A stretch of DNA of 64,000 bases from Candidatus Contubernalis alkalaceticus (GCF_022558445.1 NZ_CP054699.1:3488001-3552000), one strand, 5' to 3'. Positions 50,616 through 60,060 are shown, counted from the stretch's first letter. Translations and numbers: made by a program. The notes: a model not told the origin generated them from the sequence alone.

Positions 50616-52538
50616 TCAAAAAATTTGCTCTAGAAGCTCTTTAGCAGTTGAGACCCCTATCACTTGAATTTCACTAAACCGGGTGTGAACATCTTTAAGG
50701 TTGGCCTTCGGTATAAATATTTTGCTTATTCCCGCCTGTTTAGCGCCGTAGATTTTTTCCTGTATGCCTCCCACAGGCTTTATTGTGCCCTGCAGGGATA
50801 TTTCTCCAGTTACGGCCAGATCGGTTTTAATGGGCAGGTCTTTTAAAGCGCTGTACATGGCCGCTAAAATAGCTGCCCCCGCCGAGGGCCCCTCTATGTT
50901 TCCCCCTCCAACCACATTTACATGAAGGCCATAGTCATTTAAATCCTGGCCCGTAAGCCTTTTAATAGCGGTTACGGCATTAAAAACGGAATCCCTGGCC
51001 ATGGAACCGGCGGTATCATTGAACCTTATACTCCCCTTGCCGTTGGAGGAGGGAAATACGGCTGCTTCAATCTCCAGAACCACGCCTACATAACCAAAGG
51101 AACCCAGCCCAAATATTTTTCCTGACTGTTCTTTTGACCCGGCTTTAACAGGAGCATGGGGAGCAAGACGGGCAGTTTGTAACACTTTATAGACTTCTTC
51201 CGACTTTATCTGAACATTGGTGTCCTTTGGATTGGCGGCCTCACCCACCTGTTCATAAAGGGCCAGTCCGTAAGCATCAGCCAATATATTGATGGCCTTT
51301 CGTCCTTCGATAGTGTATTCACTGATGATACCCGGTACTTCCGGGGACAGTTCCACCTTCAGTTTTCCGGCAGCCCCAATAATAATTGCTTTAATATCTT
51401 CAGGCCCCAGGGGCTCAAAATATACTTCGGTGCAGCGAGAACGCAGGGCCGGAGATATCTTCGAGGGGCTTCGGGTGGTTGCTCCAATTAGAATAAAGTC
51501 TGCTGGAGCTCCTTCATCAAAAAGCTTCTTTATATATTGAGGAATGTTTTCATCGCTGGGGTCATAATAAGCAGAATCAAAGAAAACCCGTTTATCTTCC
51601 AGCACCTTTAAGAGTTTACTCTGCAGATGCAGGTCCATTTCCCCAATTTCATCAATAAACAATACTCCTCCATGGGCATCAGTAACCAGCCCCGGTTTCG
51701 GCTCAGGGATGCCCCCTTCCACCAGGTCTCTTTTTGCCCCCTGATAAATTGGATCATGCACGGAACCGGTAAGAGGATTTGTTGCTTCCCGAGGATCCCA
51801 ACGCAATGTGGTGGCATCCACCTCTTCGAAGGGAGCTTCCCTCTCAAAAGGGGTATAGGAAAGTTCTTTAGCCGCCTGAAGCGCCAACCGGGCTGCAGTG
51901 GTTTTCCCTACCCCCGGCGGTCCATACAAAAGAATATGCTGAGGATAAGGGGCTGCCAATTTGGACAGCAGGGACTTGACTGCACTGCTCTGGCCTACAA
52001 TTTCCTGCAGAACAGAAGGACGCAGTACCTCCATTATGGAACGGGAAAGCCGAACATGTTCTTTTTTTTCCAGAACCGCCAGCTTTTTCAGGGTCTGTGA
52101 ATTTTCAGCGCTCTCCTGTTCAGTTAAAATTTGTTTTTTTAAATCCTGCATATACTCATCATGTTTTTCCTGCATCTTTTTGTTAATTTTTCTCTGCAGG
52201 GAATCCTCCAGAGATTGCCGTGCCAATAAATCTGCTATCTTTTCTTCTAATTCCTCCAAAACCTCCGGGATATTCTCCGGTTCCGGAGGGCTTTCCAGGG
52301 TTGGGTCTTCGTATAAAATCTTCTGAAGCCCTAAAATCCTTTCTTCTGTCTCCTTGGAACGAAGCAGCTTCAAAGACTCTAGTTTTCCTGCCTTTAAGAT
52401 AAGCTTGTCTGCCCCATATATGTCTGCCAGCATATCATAGATGGCAGACACTCTTTTCTTTGTTTTTTCTTTCTGGGATAAGTTTTTTTGAAAGCGTTTT
52501 AATAGGGAATCTATGTTATCCGGCTCTAAATTCTTCAT
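50616..52538 (-). CDS. lonC: ATP-dependent protease, Lon family, LonC/sporulation type
   Basis: 640 residues. N-terminal coiled-coil-rich segment, AAA+ domain with LYGPPGVGKTTAA and GGVLFIDEIGEM, and a Lon protease domain with the catalytic Ser in EGPSAGAA and Lys in GGIQEKIYGAKQ. It lacks the classical N-terminal LAN domain, matching the shorter Lon form found in spore formers. It lies between rplI and dnaB, 32 bp before dnaB. Confidence 0.9.
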   Translation of the reverse strand: MKNLEPDNIDSLLKRFQKNLSQKEKTKKRVSAIYDMLADIYGADKLILKAGKLESLKLLRSKETEERILGLQKILYEDPTLESPPEPENIPEVLEELEEKIADLLARQSLEDSLQRKINKKMQEKHDEYMQDLKKQILTEQESAENSQTLKKLAVLEKKEHVRLSRSIMEVLRPSVLQEIVGQSSAVKSLLSKLAAPYPQHILLYGPPGVGKTTAARLALQAAKELSYTPFEREAPFEEVDATTLRWDPREATNPLTGSVHDPIYQGAKRDLVEGGIPEPKPGLVTDAHGGVLFIDEIGEMDLHLQSKLLKVLEDKRVFFDSAYYDPSDENIPQYIKKLFDEGAPADFILIGATTRSPSKISPALRSRCTEVYFEPLGPEDIKAIIIGAAGKLKVELSPEVPGIISEYTIEGRKAINILADAYGLALYEQVGEAANPKDTNVQIKSEEVYKVLQTARLAPHAPVKAGSKEQSGKIFGLGSFGYVGVVLEIEAAVFPSSNGKGSIRFNDTAGSMARDSVFNAVTAIKRLTGQDLNDYGLHVNVVGGGNIEGPSAGAAILAAMYSALKDLPIKTDLAVTGEISLQGTIKPVGGIQEKIYGAKQAGISKIFIPKANLKDVHTRFSEIQVIGVSTAKELLEQIF

Positions 52539-52573
52539 ATGTTAATCCCTCCCCGCTGCAGCGAAAACCTTTT

Positions 52574-53017
52574 CTACCCTTCTTCCACTATTACTTCTAT
52601 CTCCACAGATACTTCCGGATGCAGCTTCAGATTTAAGTTATAAGCACCCAGCCCCCGAATAGGATCTTTTAAGTCAATCTTCCGTCGGTCGATATTGAAA
52701 CCCTGTTCCTGAAGCTTCTCGGCAATGTCTTTACTGGTAACCGAACCGAAAAGCTTGCCCCCTTCACCTACTTTAGCGCTGAGCGTTAGCTGGAGCCCCT
52801 TTAATTTCTCAGCCATGGCCTCCATCTTTTCCATTAGATTCTTTTCCTTGCGCTCAAGAATGTTCTTCTGCTTTTCCAGATCCTTCAATGCACTGGGAGT
52901 AGCTTCTACAGCCATCCCGTTGGGAATAAGATAATTGCGGGCATAACCCTGGGAAACATCCTTTACATCCCCTGCTTCACCTAACTTTTTTACTCCCTTG
53001 AGCAGTATTACCTTCAT
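52574..53017 (-). CDS. rplI: 50S ribosomal protein L9
   Basis: 147 residues: KVILLKGVKKLGEAGDVKDVSQGYARNYLIPNG start, long central helix, and a C-terminal domain. ATG behind AAAGGAG. Separated from rpsR by a terminator. Confidence 0.97.
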   Translation of the reverse strand: MKVILLKGVKKLGEAGDVKDVSQGYARNYLIPNGMAVEATPSALKDLEKQKNILERKEKNLMEKMEAMAEKLKGLQLTLSAKVGEGGKLFGSVTSKDIAEKLQEQGFNIDRRKIDLKDPIRGLGAYNLNLKLHPEVSVEIEVIVEEG

Positions 53018-53128
53018 AGAAATCTCCTTTCTGTACAGCTTTAACTTTAATTCTCTAGTTAAAGTGATTTTTCCTTCTCTCCTGTAGAGTAGTTTATGGT
53101 AACTTTCTTTATACTTGGAAACAGTGAA

Positions 53129-53163
53129 AAGGGGGACACCTTTTTTAAAAAATGTCCCCCTCT
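53129..53163 (-). terminator. Terminator after rpsR
   Basis: GGGGGACA, loop, TGTCCCCC followed by TTTT on minus; ends the rpsF-ssb-rpsR unit. Confidence 0.88.
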
Positions 53164-53286
53164 AATTTCACCACACGGGTTTTTACTCCATTGTAATTTG
53201 CCCTTATCCAACAAACCCCATGCGTAAAATAAAAAACAGGATTTGCTGGTCAAGCCTGATTGCACATGCACCTTAATTTTAGGATA

Positions 53287-53517
53287 TTACTCTATGGTAT
53301 AGGGCAAAAGGGCAATATTCCGAGACCTTTTAATAGCCCTGGTAAGCTGTCTCTGGTGACTGGCACAATTACCGGAAATCCTACGGGGTAAGATTTTGCC
53401 CCGTTCCGTTATATAACGTCTGAGCTTATCAGCTGCCTTGTAATCGATACTTTTTACTTTTTCTACACAAAAATTACATACCTTTTTTCTTCCTTTTCTG
53501 CCTCGCTCTCTTCTCAA
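53287..53517 (-). CDS. rpsR: 30S ribosomal protein S18, zinc-type
   Basis: About 76 residues with TTG 53517: [19 protein letters not shown], then [21 protein letters not shown]. Cysteines in CNFC and GNC fit the zinc form. The frame is open to a CTG at about 53553 right behind AAAGGAGGTG, but that would add a non-family hydrophobic extension. A CCTGACTG/CAGTCGGG dyad lies between the strong ribosome site and TTG 53517. Confidence 0.93.
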   Translation of the reverse strand: MRRERGRKGRKKVCNFCVEKVKSIDYKAADKLRRYITERGKILPRRISGNCASHQRQLTRAIKRSRNIALLPYTIE

Positions 53518-53581
53518 GCAGATCCCCGACTGCAAAAACAATAATACAGTCAGGTTACACCTCCTTTAGTTTATAACTAGT

Positions 53582-53977
53582 TTAAAAGGGGACATCATCT
53601 TCAGATACTTCTCCCCCCATGAAATCTTCATAAGAATCACCTTTGTTCTGTGAATCTTTTTTGTCGAGAAACTGAACATTGTCCGCAACAACCTCGGCTA
53701 TAGTTCTCCTTTGACCGTCATCGGCCTCGTAGCTCCTGACCTGCAGCCTGCCGGTTACCGCTGCTAATCTGCCTTTACCTAGAAAATTGGCACAGTTCTC
53801 TGCCAGTTTTCTCCAGGCTACAATTCTAACAAAATCTGCTTCTCTTTCACCCTGTTGGTTAGTAAAGGGCCTGTTGACAGCCAAGGTAAAATTAACTACG
53901 GCGTTTCCCCCGGAAGGAGTATACCTCAATTCCGGATCCCGGGTAAGCCTTCCTACTAAAACTACTGAATTAATCAT
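53582..53977 (-). CDS. ssb: Single-stranded DNA-binding protein
   Basis: 131 residues: [23 protein letters not shown]-fold and the acidic C-terminal tip DDVPF that binds partner proteins. Between rpsF and rpsR, the classic order. Confidence 0.97.
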   Translation of the reverse strand: MINSVVLVGRLTRDPELRYTPSGGNAVVNFTLAVNRPFTNQQGEREADFVRIVAWRKLAENCANFLGKGRLAAVTGRLQVRSYEADDGQRRTIAEVVADNVQFLDKKDSQNKGDSYEDFMGGEVSEDDVPF

Positions 53978-53996
53978 TTAACGCACCACCTTTTTT

Positions 53997-54284
53997 TTAA
54001 TCTTCTTCTCTAACAATCAGGTAGCGCAGAACCTCTTCGGCTATTTTAAAAGACCTTTCCAGCTCGTCACAGGCTTTGGAGGGGGCAGTATAGTTCATCA
54101 AAACGTAAAAGCCTTCTTTTTGTTTTTTTACTTCATAGGCCAGCTTTCTTTTGCCCCACTTGTCCAGATTGGACACTTCTCCGCCTTCCCGTTCAACAAT
54201 GGACTTGAATTTTTCTATTAGTTCCTCTGTTTTTGCCTCTTCAAGCTGGGATTGAAGAATGTACATGGTCTCATATTTTTGCAT
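53997..54284 (-). CDS. rpsF: 30S ribosomal protein S6
   Basis: 95 residues from ATG 54284 behind GGGAGGTGA; longer frame to 54365 covers the leader. MQKYETMYILQSQ start and YEVKKQKEGFYVLMNY. A CCGCAG-ttc-CTGCGG hairpin (54313-54327) followed by GGCCGTTAGTCCG in the leader may be an S6:S18 autoregulatory site; uncertain. Confidence 0.95.
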   Translation of the reverse strand: MQKYETMYILQSQLEEAKTEELIEKFKSIVEREGGEVSNLDKWGKRKLAYEVKKQKEGFYVLMNYTAPSKACDELERSFKIAEEVLRYLIVREED

Positions 54285-54312
54285 TAGCTCACCTCCCTTC
54301 GGACTAACGGCC

Positions 54313-54327
54313 CCGCAGGAACTGCGG
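54313..54327 (-). promoter_or_regulatory. rpsF leader hairpin (possible S6:S18 site)
   Basis: Perfect 6-bp stem with 3-nt loop, 29 nt upstream of rpsF, followed by a CCG-containing stretch. S6:S18 complexes are known to bind rpsF leaders with a conserved CCG; match here is only suggestive. Confidence 0.3.
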
Positions 54328-54468
54328 AGCAGGGATCTTCTCTTCTGGCAGCTTTGGCCAGACAAAGACTATTATATCAGGCATTATTAACAAGAGCAAG
54401 CAAATTAAGGTTTTGCCCATTATTATTTTATTTACTGCCCTTGGCCGAGGTAGGCACTACCTATACTT

Positions 54469-55566
54469 TTACACATTAAAACGAAACTGGATCACATCAC
54501 CGTCCTGCACCAAATATTCCTTACCTTCTAGCCTTATCAGGCCTTTATCTCTAGCCTTTACAAAGGAGCTCTCCTGCTTTAATGTTTCAAAGGGAATGAC
54601 CTCTGCACGAATAAAACCTCTTTCCATATCGGTATGAATTTTGCCTGCGGCTGTAACCGCCCTTGTCCCCTTTGGCAGAGTCCAGGCTCTGGTTTCTTTT
54701 CCCTTGGCTGTAAAGAACGTAATGAGATTTAATAACCGGTAACTGGCGATTATAAGTTCCTCTACTCCAGTGTCTGACCACTCCAATCCTTCCAGAAACT
54801 CTCTTCTTTCTTCCAATGTAAAGTCATTTAGTTCTGCCTGAAGCCGGGCACAAAGAGTTAATATTTCCGCACTTTCGTCTCCTAAAGCATGCATCAATTC
54901 CTCCCGAAGAACCTGGCGCTCCTGAACCGAAATATCTTCATGCATATTAAATACATACAGTACAGGCTTGGCAGTCAAAAGAAAAAGCTCCTGAAGAAAA
55001 AAGCTTCCCTCGTCTTCTCCCATGAGATCCCTGGCCATGCCCCCCTGGTTCAAATGAGCCTCCAGCTTATCCAAGAAGGACAATTCTTCTTTATAATGAC
55101 GCTCCCCGGTTTTCACCATTTTCATAGTTTTTTCTCTTCTATTATTAACTGTCTCCAGGTCGGCCATAACCAATTCATATTGTATGATGGCCAGGTCCTC
55201 CCGACAATTTCCTGTTACCTCAGTGCCGACGGACCCAGGGTCTCTGGGGTGCCTCAGGACATGAATCAAAGCGTCCACCTCTCTGATATTACCCAAAAAC
55301 CGGTTACCTAACCCTTCCCCCCGGCTTGCACCCTTTACCAGCCCGGCTACATCTACAAATTCTATATAGGTTTGAGTAATTTTTTGTGCTCCAGCAATCT
55401 GTGCAACCACCTGCAGCCGGGGATCGGGGACAAATACCCTGCCTATATTGGGCTCAATAGTACAGAAGGGATAGCAGGCCGCTTGTGCCTCAAGGCCGGT
55501 TAAAGCATTGAAAAGAGTTGTCTTGCCGGCGTTAGGAAGACCGATTACTCCACATTTAAATGACAA
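54469..55566 (-). CDS. ychF: Redox-regulated ATPase YchF/Obg-like
   Basis: 365 residues: [17 protein letters not shown]-loop, [20 protein letters not shown], a coiled-coil insert and a C-terminal TGS domain ending QFRFNV. It binds ATP rather than GTP in this family. B. subtilis yyaF likewise precedes rpsF-ssb-rpsR. Confidence 0.96.
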   Translation of the reverse strand: MSFKCGVIGLPNAGKTTLFNALTGLEAQAACYPFCTIEPNIGRVFVPDPRLQVVAQIAGAQKITQTYIEFVDVAGLVKGASRGEGLGNRFLGNIREVDALIHVLRHPRDPGSVGTEVTGNCREDLAIIQYELVMADLETVNNRREKTMKMVKTGERHYKEELSFLDKLEAHLNQGGMARDLMGEDEGSFFLQELFLLTAKPVLYVFNMHEDISVQERQVLREELMHALGDESAEILTLCARLQAELNDFTLEERREFLEGLEWSDTGVEELIIASYRLLNLITFFTAKGKETRAWTLPKGTRAVTAAGKIHTDMERGFIRAEVIPFETLKQESSFVKARDKGLIRLEGKEYLVQDGDVIQFRFNV

Positions 55567-55620
55567 TATCTCCCTCCTTTTAAGCGGATAACTCCACTTC
55601 CTTTATCTCTTTTTTTTAGG

Positions 55621-55728
55621 GTATAAGACCCCCACCTCTAAGCGTTAGCGTAGGTGGGGCTTTTAATCAGGTGGAGTAGAGTCTCCACCTGATTCCCCGA
55701 TTTTAAAGCTTGCTGAAACCAGTTCACT
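55621..55728 (-). repeat. Two-hairpin intergenic element, copy 4
   Basis: Complete copy. Hairpin 1 AATCAGGTGGAG-actcta-CTCCACCTGATT; hairpin 2 CCCACCT-ACG-CTAA-CGC-TTAG-AGGTGGG. It is preceded on plus by TTTTTTTTAGG. Nearly identical to copy 5 on the other side of the DUF951 gene. Confidence 0.92.
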
Positions 55729-55763
55729 TTTTAAAGTAAATAGTAAGGGGTTCATTATAAGTC

Positions 55764-55952
55764 TTATTCTTCTCTTGGAATAACCCTACGGGCACTTTTT
55801 TCAAACTTTACCCGGGACAGCATAATGCTTCTACTGCATTTAATACATCTAATACGAAAGTCCATTCCCACCCGAATGATTTCCCAGCGGCTGCTGCCGC
55901 AGGGGTGGGTTTTTTTCATCTCGACAATTTGTCCAACTTCATAGTCTGCCAT
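55764..55952 (-). CDS. DUF951 family small protein
   Basis: 62 residues: YEVGQIVEMKKTHPCGSSRWEIIRVGMDFRIRCIKCSRSIMLSR. A small beta-rich protein with CxxC, widespread in Firmicutes near ychF/mscS; function unknown. Flanked by two near-identical repeat elements in the same orientation. Confidence 0.9.
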   Translation of the reverse strand: MADYEVGQIVEMKKTHPCGSSRWEIIRVGMDFRIRCIKCSRSIMLSRVKFEKSARRVIPREE

Positions 55953-55976
55953 AATAGTACCCTTTTCCCTTTTTTA

Positions 55977-56085
55977 TAAGACCCCACCCACCTCTAAGCG
56001 TTAGCGTAGGTGGGGCTTTTAATCAGGTGGAGTAGAGTCTCCACCTGATTCCCCGATTTTAAAGCTTGCTGGAACCAGTTCACTA
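55977..56085 (-). repeat. Two-hairpin intergenic element, copy 5
   Basis: As copy 4, with a few extra bases in the hairpin 2 side (CCCCACCCACC) and one change in CTGGAACCAG. Confidence 0.92.
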
Positions 56086-56400
56086 CTGTCTGTCGTCAGC
56101 TTACGGATCCTTTATCATGTTAAAGCCGGAAAATTTACGAATTATAATAGCTTTTTCATCAATTACCAATGTTTGAGGAAATCTCTTTCTGCTTAAAACT
56201 ACCATCACTATAGCATTGGATTAATTGTCTACTCTGTCCCGGCTCAAACCTCTACCCTCTCTAAGTATAAACTTTTTGGTTGAGTTGTAGGTTAGATAAA
56301 AAAATACCAGCATGCCGCAAGAACAAGAGTTCGATATATCCATATTATAATGGTAATGGAATAAGATGTCAATACCCATTATTCTTTTTTTGTTATTATT
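56086..56400. other. Intergenic, no gene seen
   Basis: About 315 bp between repeat copy 5 and the mscS stop. I found no ORF with a ribosome site, no clear promoter and no terminator. Confidence 0.4.
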
Positions 56401-57270
56401 TTACTCCTCTGGCAAGGAAATTTGTTCATGCTGCTGGTAAATCACCCTGCGGGGGTAAGGAATCTCGATGTTTTCCCGGTCAAAAAATTCCTTTATGGTC
56501 TTTCTCATTTCTCTTTCTATATTCCACTGCTGCAGCGGCTCGGTATAAGCAATCACTCTAAAGGTCACACCGGAGTCCGCTAAATCAACCACTCCTAACA
56601 CCATAGGCCCTTGCTTTATCTCGCTAAAGCGCCCGGCCATATCATCGCTTACCCGTTTCAATACCTGTTCAACCCTCTCCAGGTCTTCCTCATAGGCAAC
56701 GTCTACATCCACCATAGCTCTCATATTTCCACTGCTGTGATTTGTAACTACTTCAATCTTGCCATTGGGAATGATGTGCTGTTCCCCGGAGAAATCCCGA
56801 AGACGGGTGGTTCGAAGTTCGATTTCCTCCACTACCCCCGAGTAATTACCTGCAGTAATATAATCCCCTACGGTATACTGTCCTTCAACAATAAGAAAAA
56901 AACCGGTTATAATATCCATAATTAAATTCTGGGCTCCAAAGCCCACCGCCAGGCCCAAGATTCCTGCGCTGGCCAGGATAGGGGTATAGTCTATGTCCAA
57001 TTCCCGGAGGGTCATAATAACAAATATAAAAAAAATAAAATAGCGAAATACACTCTTAGTTAGTGTTTTTAAGGTCTTTAGTTTTCCTGAAGACAGAGTA
57101 AATTTGCCTTCTCTTTCCTTAAATAGCTTTTCTATAGCAACATACCCTAACCGCAGAGCAAAATATGACATTATAGCAATAATCAAGATTTTAATCAAGG
57201 TGATGGACGCGGAAATAATTTCTTGATCTAAATTAAAGTATTTCTGGATAGTTTGTACATATGGCTCCAT
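56401..57270 (-). CDS. mscS: Small-conductance mechanosensitive channel MscS
   Basis: 289 residues: about three membrane helices, the pore-lining AVGFGAQNLIMDIITGFF segment and EGQYTVGDYI, then a cytoplasmic beta/alpha domain. It opens under membrane tension. ATG 57270 has no ribosome site next to it; AGGAGGTG lies 54 nt upstream, separated by a stable inverted repeat. Confidence 0.93.
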   Translation of the reverse strand: MEPYVQTIQKYFNLDQEIISASITLIKILIIAIMSYFALRLGYVAIEKLFKEREGKFTLSSGKLKTLKTLTKSVFRYFIFFIFVIMTLRELDIDYTPILASAGILGLAVGFGAQNLIMDIITGFFLIVEGQYTVGDYITAGNYSGVVEEIELRTTRLRDFSGEQHIIPNGKIEVVTNHSSGNMRAMVDVDVAYEEDLERVEQVLKRVSDDMAGRFSEIKQGPMVLGVVDLADSGVTFRVIAYTEPLQQWNIEREMRKTIKEFFDRENIEIPYPRRVIYQQHEQISLPEE

Positions 57271-57273
57271 TTG

Positions 57274-57319
57274 ACTGGTTTAAAAATCTATTGATAGATA
57301 TAATAGATTAATAACCAGT
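57274..57319 (-). promoter_or_regulatory. Hairpin between the mscS ribosome site and its start
   Basis: Outer stem ACTGGTT/AACCAGT (7 bp) and inner stem AATCTAT/ATAGATT (7 bp). AGGAGGTG (57325-57332) lies 5 nt before it, and ATG 3 nt after it. Confidence 0.7.
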
Positions 57320-57390
57320 TTTTTCACCTCCTGTTTTCTTTTTGACTTATTATTCTCTACCCCGATGGTTTTATTATACCTGATACAAAT

Positions 57391-57426
57391 AACAGCGCCG
57401 GGCCTTTTCAGTCCCGACGCTGTTAT
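57391..57426 (-). terminator. Terminator after adk
   Basis: AACAGCGtCGGG paired with CCCGgCGCTGTT around a 10-nt loop, then ATTTG on minus; T-run is short. Confidence 0.75.
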
Positions 57427-57450
57427 TTTGCAAAAGGATAGATTCTTTCC

Positions 57451-58101
57451 TTATTCTATTTTCCCTAAAGCTTCAATAATTTCTGCCAAAACTGCTTTCA
57501 TATCCTGGTTGCCATTAATATTTAGAATGACACCCTTCTTTGTATAGTATTCAATTAAAGGAGCAGTTTGGGAATGATATATTTCCAAACGTTCTTTGGC
57601 TGTCTCTACCGTATCGTCATCCCTCTGATATAGTTCTCCTCCACAGCTGTCACAAACATTTCTTACCTTTGGAGCTTTAAACTTAACATGGAAGCTTGCG
57701 CCGCAACCTTTGCACATTCTCCGTCCAGTCAACCTGTCCACTAATTCTTCGTCAGGAACATCAATGTTAATGACTCCGTCTATTTTAATGCTCATATGCT
57801 CCACAACTTTGTCTAAAGCTTCTGCCTGGTTAGCATTCCGAGGAAAACCATCCAAAAGAAAACCTTTTACACAGTCAGACTTACGGAGCCTCTCGGTTAC
57901 CACGCCTACTACAATTTCATCTGGTACCAGCTGTCCACTATCCATATAACCCTTGGCTTTTAAACCCATTTCAGTCCCTTCCCTCAGGGCTGCCCTGAAT
58001 ATGTCGCCGGTTGAAATATGGGGTATGTTATATTTTTGTACAATTCCTTCTGCCTGTGTTCCTTTTCCTGCTCCCGGTGGTCCTAATAAAATTAAACGCA
58101 T
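57451..58101 (-). CDS. adk: Adenylate kinase, zinc-type LID
   Basis: 216 residues from ATG 58101 behind GGGAGGG; a longer frame reaches 58173. P-loop GPPGAGKGTQ, DGFPRN, and a LID with CKGCG ... CDSCG zinc ligands. It equilibrates ATP+AMP with 2 ADP. Adk is usually in the ribosomal spc operon; here it lies near the origin with a CvpA-like gene, so it could be a second or relocated copy. Confidence 0.96.
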   Translation of the reverse strand: MRLILLGPPGAGKGTQAEGIVQKYNIPHISTGDIFRAALREGTEMGLKAKGYMDSGQLVPDEIVVGVVTERLRKSDCVKGFLLDGFPRNANQAEALDKVVEHMSIKIDGVINIDVPDEELVDRLTGRRMCKGCGASFHVKFKAPKVRNVCDSCGGELYQRDDDTVETAKERLEIYHSQTAPLIEYYTKKGVILNINGNQDMKAVLAEIIEALGKIE

Positions 58102-58203
58102 TACAAAATCCCTCCCAATTTTTTCTGTAAGTTTATTAACAGAATTTTCATAAATTAAGTTCTCCGTATGCATTTGAAAATCCTGCTATTCCAAAAAAAT
58201 ATA

Positions 58204-58893
58204 TTAAATCCTCCAAAATATGTATTGAAAAAAATTTGAAATTTTTAGCACATACGAAGTGCTAAGATCCTCCATAAGGAAAAAATCAGATACCTCCAAC
58301 AGGGGACTTACCAGAAATATAATAACTGACAGTACAAATAAATTTTTGAAAAACCCCATAAAAAGCCCCGTCAAAGACTTAGTTCCTGCCAATAGTTTTT
58401 CTTGCTTTTTTAAAACCCACGCACCCTCCACCAGTTTAAAAAGAGCAATAATGATAGTTAAAGCAGCCGCAAAGCATAATATTTGAACCAGAACTTCCGC
58501 AACCCAGGAGTAGAGGAACTCAGCCGGGCCGCTGCCCTGATATATGAATTTTTCTCCTTCCCGGTAAAAATATTCCAACATGCTCACTTTTACCGGGGGG
58601 TTTACAGGCATATACTGTATAAATACAGGGAGGGCATCATCCACTGCCGGCACCGTGGTAACCCTTAGGGATAAATCCATATTTTTAGATAATACCTGTG
58701 TTATCAAAGGATTCAAGCCATACTGCTGGTTTACAAATACAGCAGCGGGCCCTTTCGCATAAAAGGCCAGGGCCATACTGAACAGCCAGAACAAAACATT
58801 GATAAGGGACAAGGTTAGCCCTCGGAAATAGCCATTAACCGCCCCCCAGGTCAAAAATCCCAGGACAGCAATGTCAAACCAGTTGACAGGCAT
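58204..58893 (-). CDS. CvpA-family membrane protein
   Basis: 229 residues, about four membrane spans: NWFDIAVLGFLTWGAVNGYFRGLTLSLINVLFWLF is the usual CvpA start; the Val/Leu-rich C-terminal half ends FFQYIFWRI. CvpA proteins are loosely linked to purine genes and colicin V export; exact role is unknown. It lies between adk and a propeller protein gene. Confidence 0.8.
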   Translation of the reverse strand: MPVNWFDIAVLGFLTWGAVNGYFRGLTLSLINVLFWLFSMALAFYAKGPAAVFVNQQYGLNPLITQVLSKNMDLSLRVTTVPAVDDALPVFIQYMPVNPPVKVSMLEYFYREGEKFIYQGSGPAEFLYSWVAEVLVQILCFAAALTIIIALFKLVEGAWVLKKQEKLLAGTKSLTGLFMGFFKNLFVLSVIIFLVSPLLEVSDFFLMEDLSTSYVLKISNFFQYIFWRI

Positions 58894-58929
58894 ACTTTTC
58901 TCTCCTCATTTTTCTTATCCGGTTGATAT

Positions 58930-60060
58930 TTACTTTAAAGACCATCTGTATGCAGTGAGCTTTCCTCTATCAAAGGTTAAAAATGTATCCGTGGATAAAA
59001 GATAGATCTCATGCCCTTCTTCGGGAGAGTAATACCCCAGAGTATTTCCATCGGGCTGTAAAAGATATAAGAACAGATCCGTTTCTATCAATATCCCACC
59101 ATCTTGTCTGCTCTTACCCTGTCGATAAGCACCGGGTAGTTCTTTTTCCCAAATAACTTCTCCCTCCAGGCTTAAACAAACAAGATTTGTTTTTTCTTTT
59201 AGTATCTGCTCAGGGGTAATAACTACTATCAGGCTATCACCCCCGGGCCCAGAGAAAGAAGCATTTATAGAGTCTTCCCATTCCCTCTTAAACAGAGGAG
59301 CTCCTTTAAAAGAATATACATAAAGATGTGAATCAGAAATAAGAACTACCGTCTGATGGTCCTTTAGAATAATAGGAGAAAAAAAGAATTGATCTCCCCT
59401 AATTTCTGCTAATTTTTCTCCCTCCAGGGTAGAGAAATATACTTTGGCTGAAATATAAGGAAATATTTCTACCAGGCTGATAATCAGGTTATCTGTGCCG
59501 GAAAGAAATTTTATATCCATGATTCCCATCCCAGGGAAGGTTTCTTCAAATATCTGCTCACCCCGGTTATTAACAACTATCCCCTTTTCTCCATATAACC
59601 CCTCCAGCCTATCCTTCCCTGATATAACACTACAGCTAAAAATAGTTTCCCCTTTTGAACCAGACCAAAAGTATTTATAATCGGGGGGAGGTTCTACTCT
59701 TCGGACAAGGTTGCCGTTATAATCAAAGAAAGTTATTGTTCCTTGGGATTGATCATAATAGCCCCAGGAATGATTGTCAAAATAAATTTCCGGCTTACCA
59801 TCCCAGTTTTCCTGCCATTTATTCCTGCCATTATAATCAATTCCTATTAACGAAGTATTACCCTCCAGGACCTCCTTTAAAACAACTTTTCCAAGCCTTT
59901 CCTCCACAGTTAACTCTCCGGATACATGACGAACCCATAATTCTGCAGGACTGCTTCCGGGCATTTTCCCTTCCCAGGAAAATTCCGCAATTTTGCCTGA
60001 ATAAACAATAAGCAGCATTAAAACTACCAGGAATGTTCCCGCCAGTAACGTCTTTTTCAA
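58930..60060 (-). CDS. Membrane-anchored beta-propeller-like protein of unknown function
   Basis: 376 residues, N-terminal anchor (LLAGTFLVVLMLLIVYSG), then repeated strand motifs with W/Y-N/D turns (YNGRNKWQENW, FDYNGNLVRR, FKGAPLFKREW, LEGEVIWEKEL) resembling a PQQ/YncE-like propeller. TTG 60060 behind AGGAGGT. I do not recognise a family. It lies 36 bp upstream of the CvpA-like gene, so the two are probably co-expressed. Confidence 0.75.
   Translation of the reverse strand: MKKTLLAGTFLVVLMLLIVYSGKIAEFSWEGKMPGSSPAELWVRHVSGELTVEERLGKVVLKEVLEGNTSLIGIDYNGRNKWQENWDGKPEIYFDNHSWGYYDQSQGTITFFDYNGNLVRRVEPPPDYKYFWSGSKGETIFSCSVISGKDRLEGLYGEKGIVVNNRGEQIFEETFPGMGIMDIKFLSGTDNLIISLVEIFPYISAKVYFSTLEGEKLAEIRGDQFFFSPIILKDHQTVVLISDSHLYVYSFKGAPLFKREWEDSINASFSGPGGDSLIVVITPEQILKEKTNLVCLSLEGEVIWEKELPGAYRQGKSRQDGGILIETDLFLYLLQPDGNTLGYYSPEEGHEIYLLSTDTFLTFDRGKLTAYRWSLK

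Noticed and set aside
53059-53271. 70-codon minus-strand ORF between rplI and rpsR
   Set aside because: It contains the rpsR terminator, has no good ribosome site and no recognisable motif.
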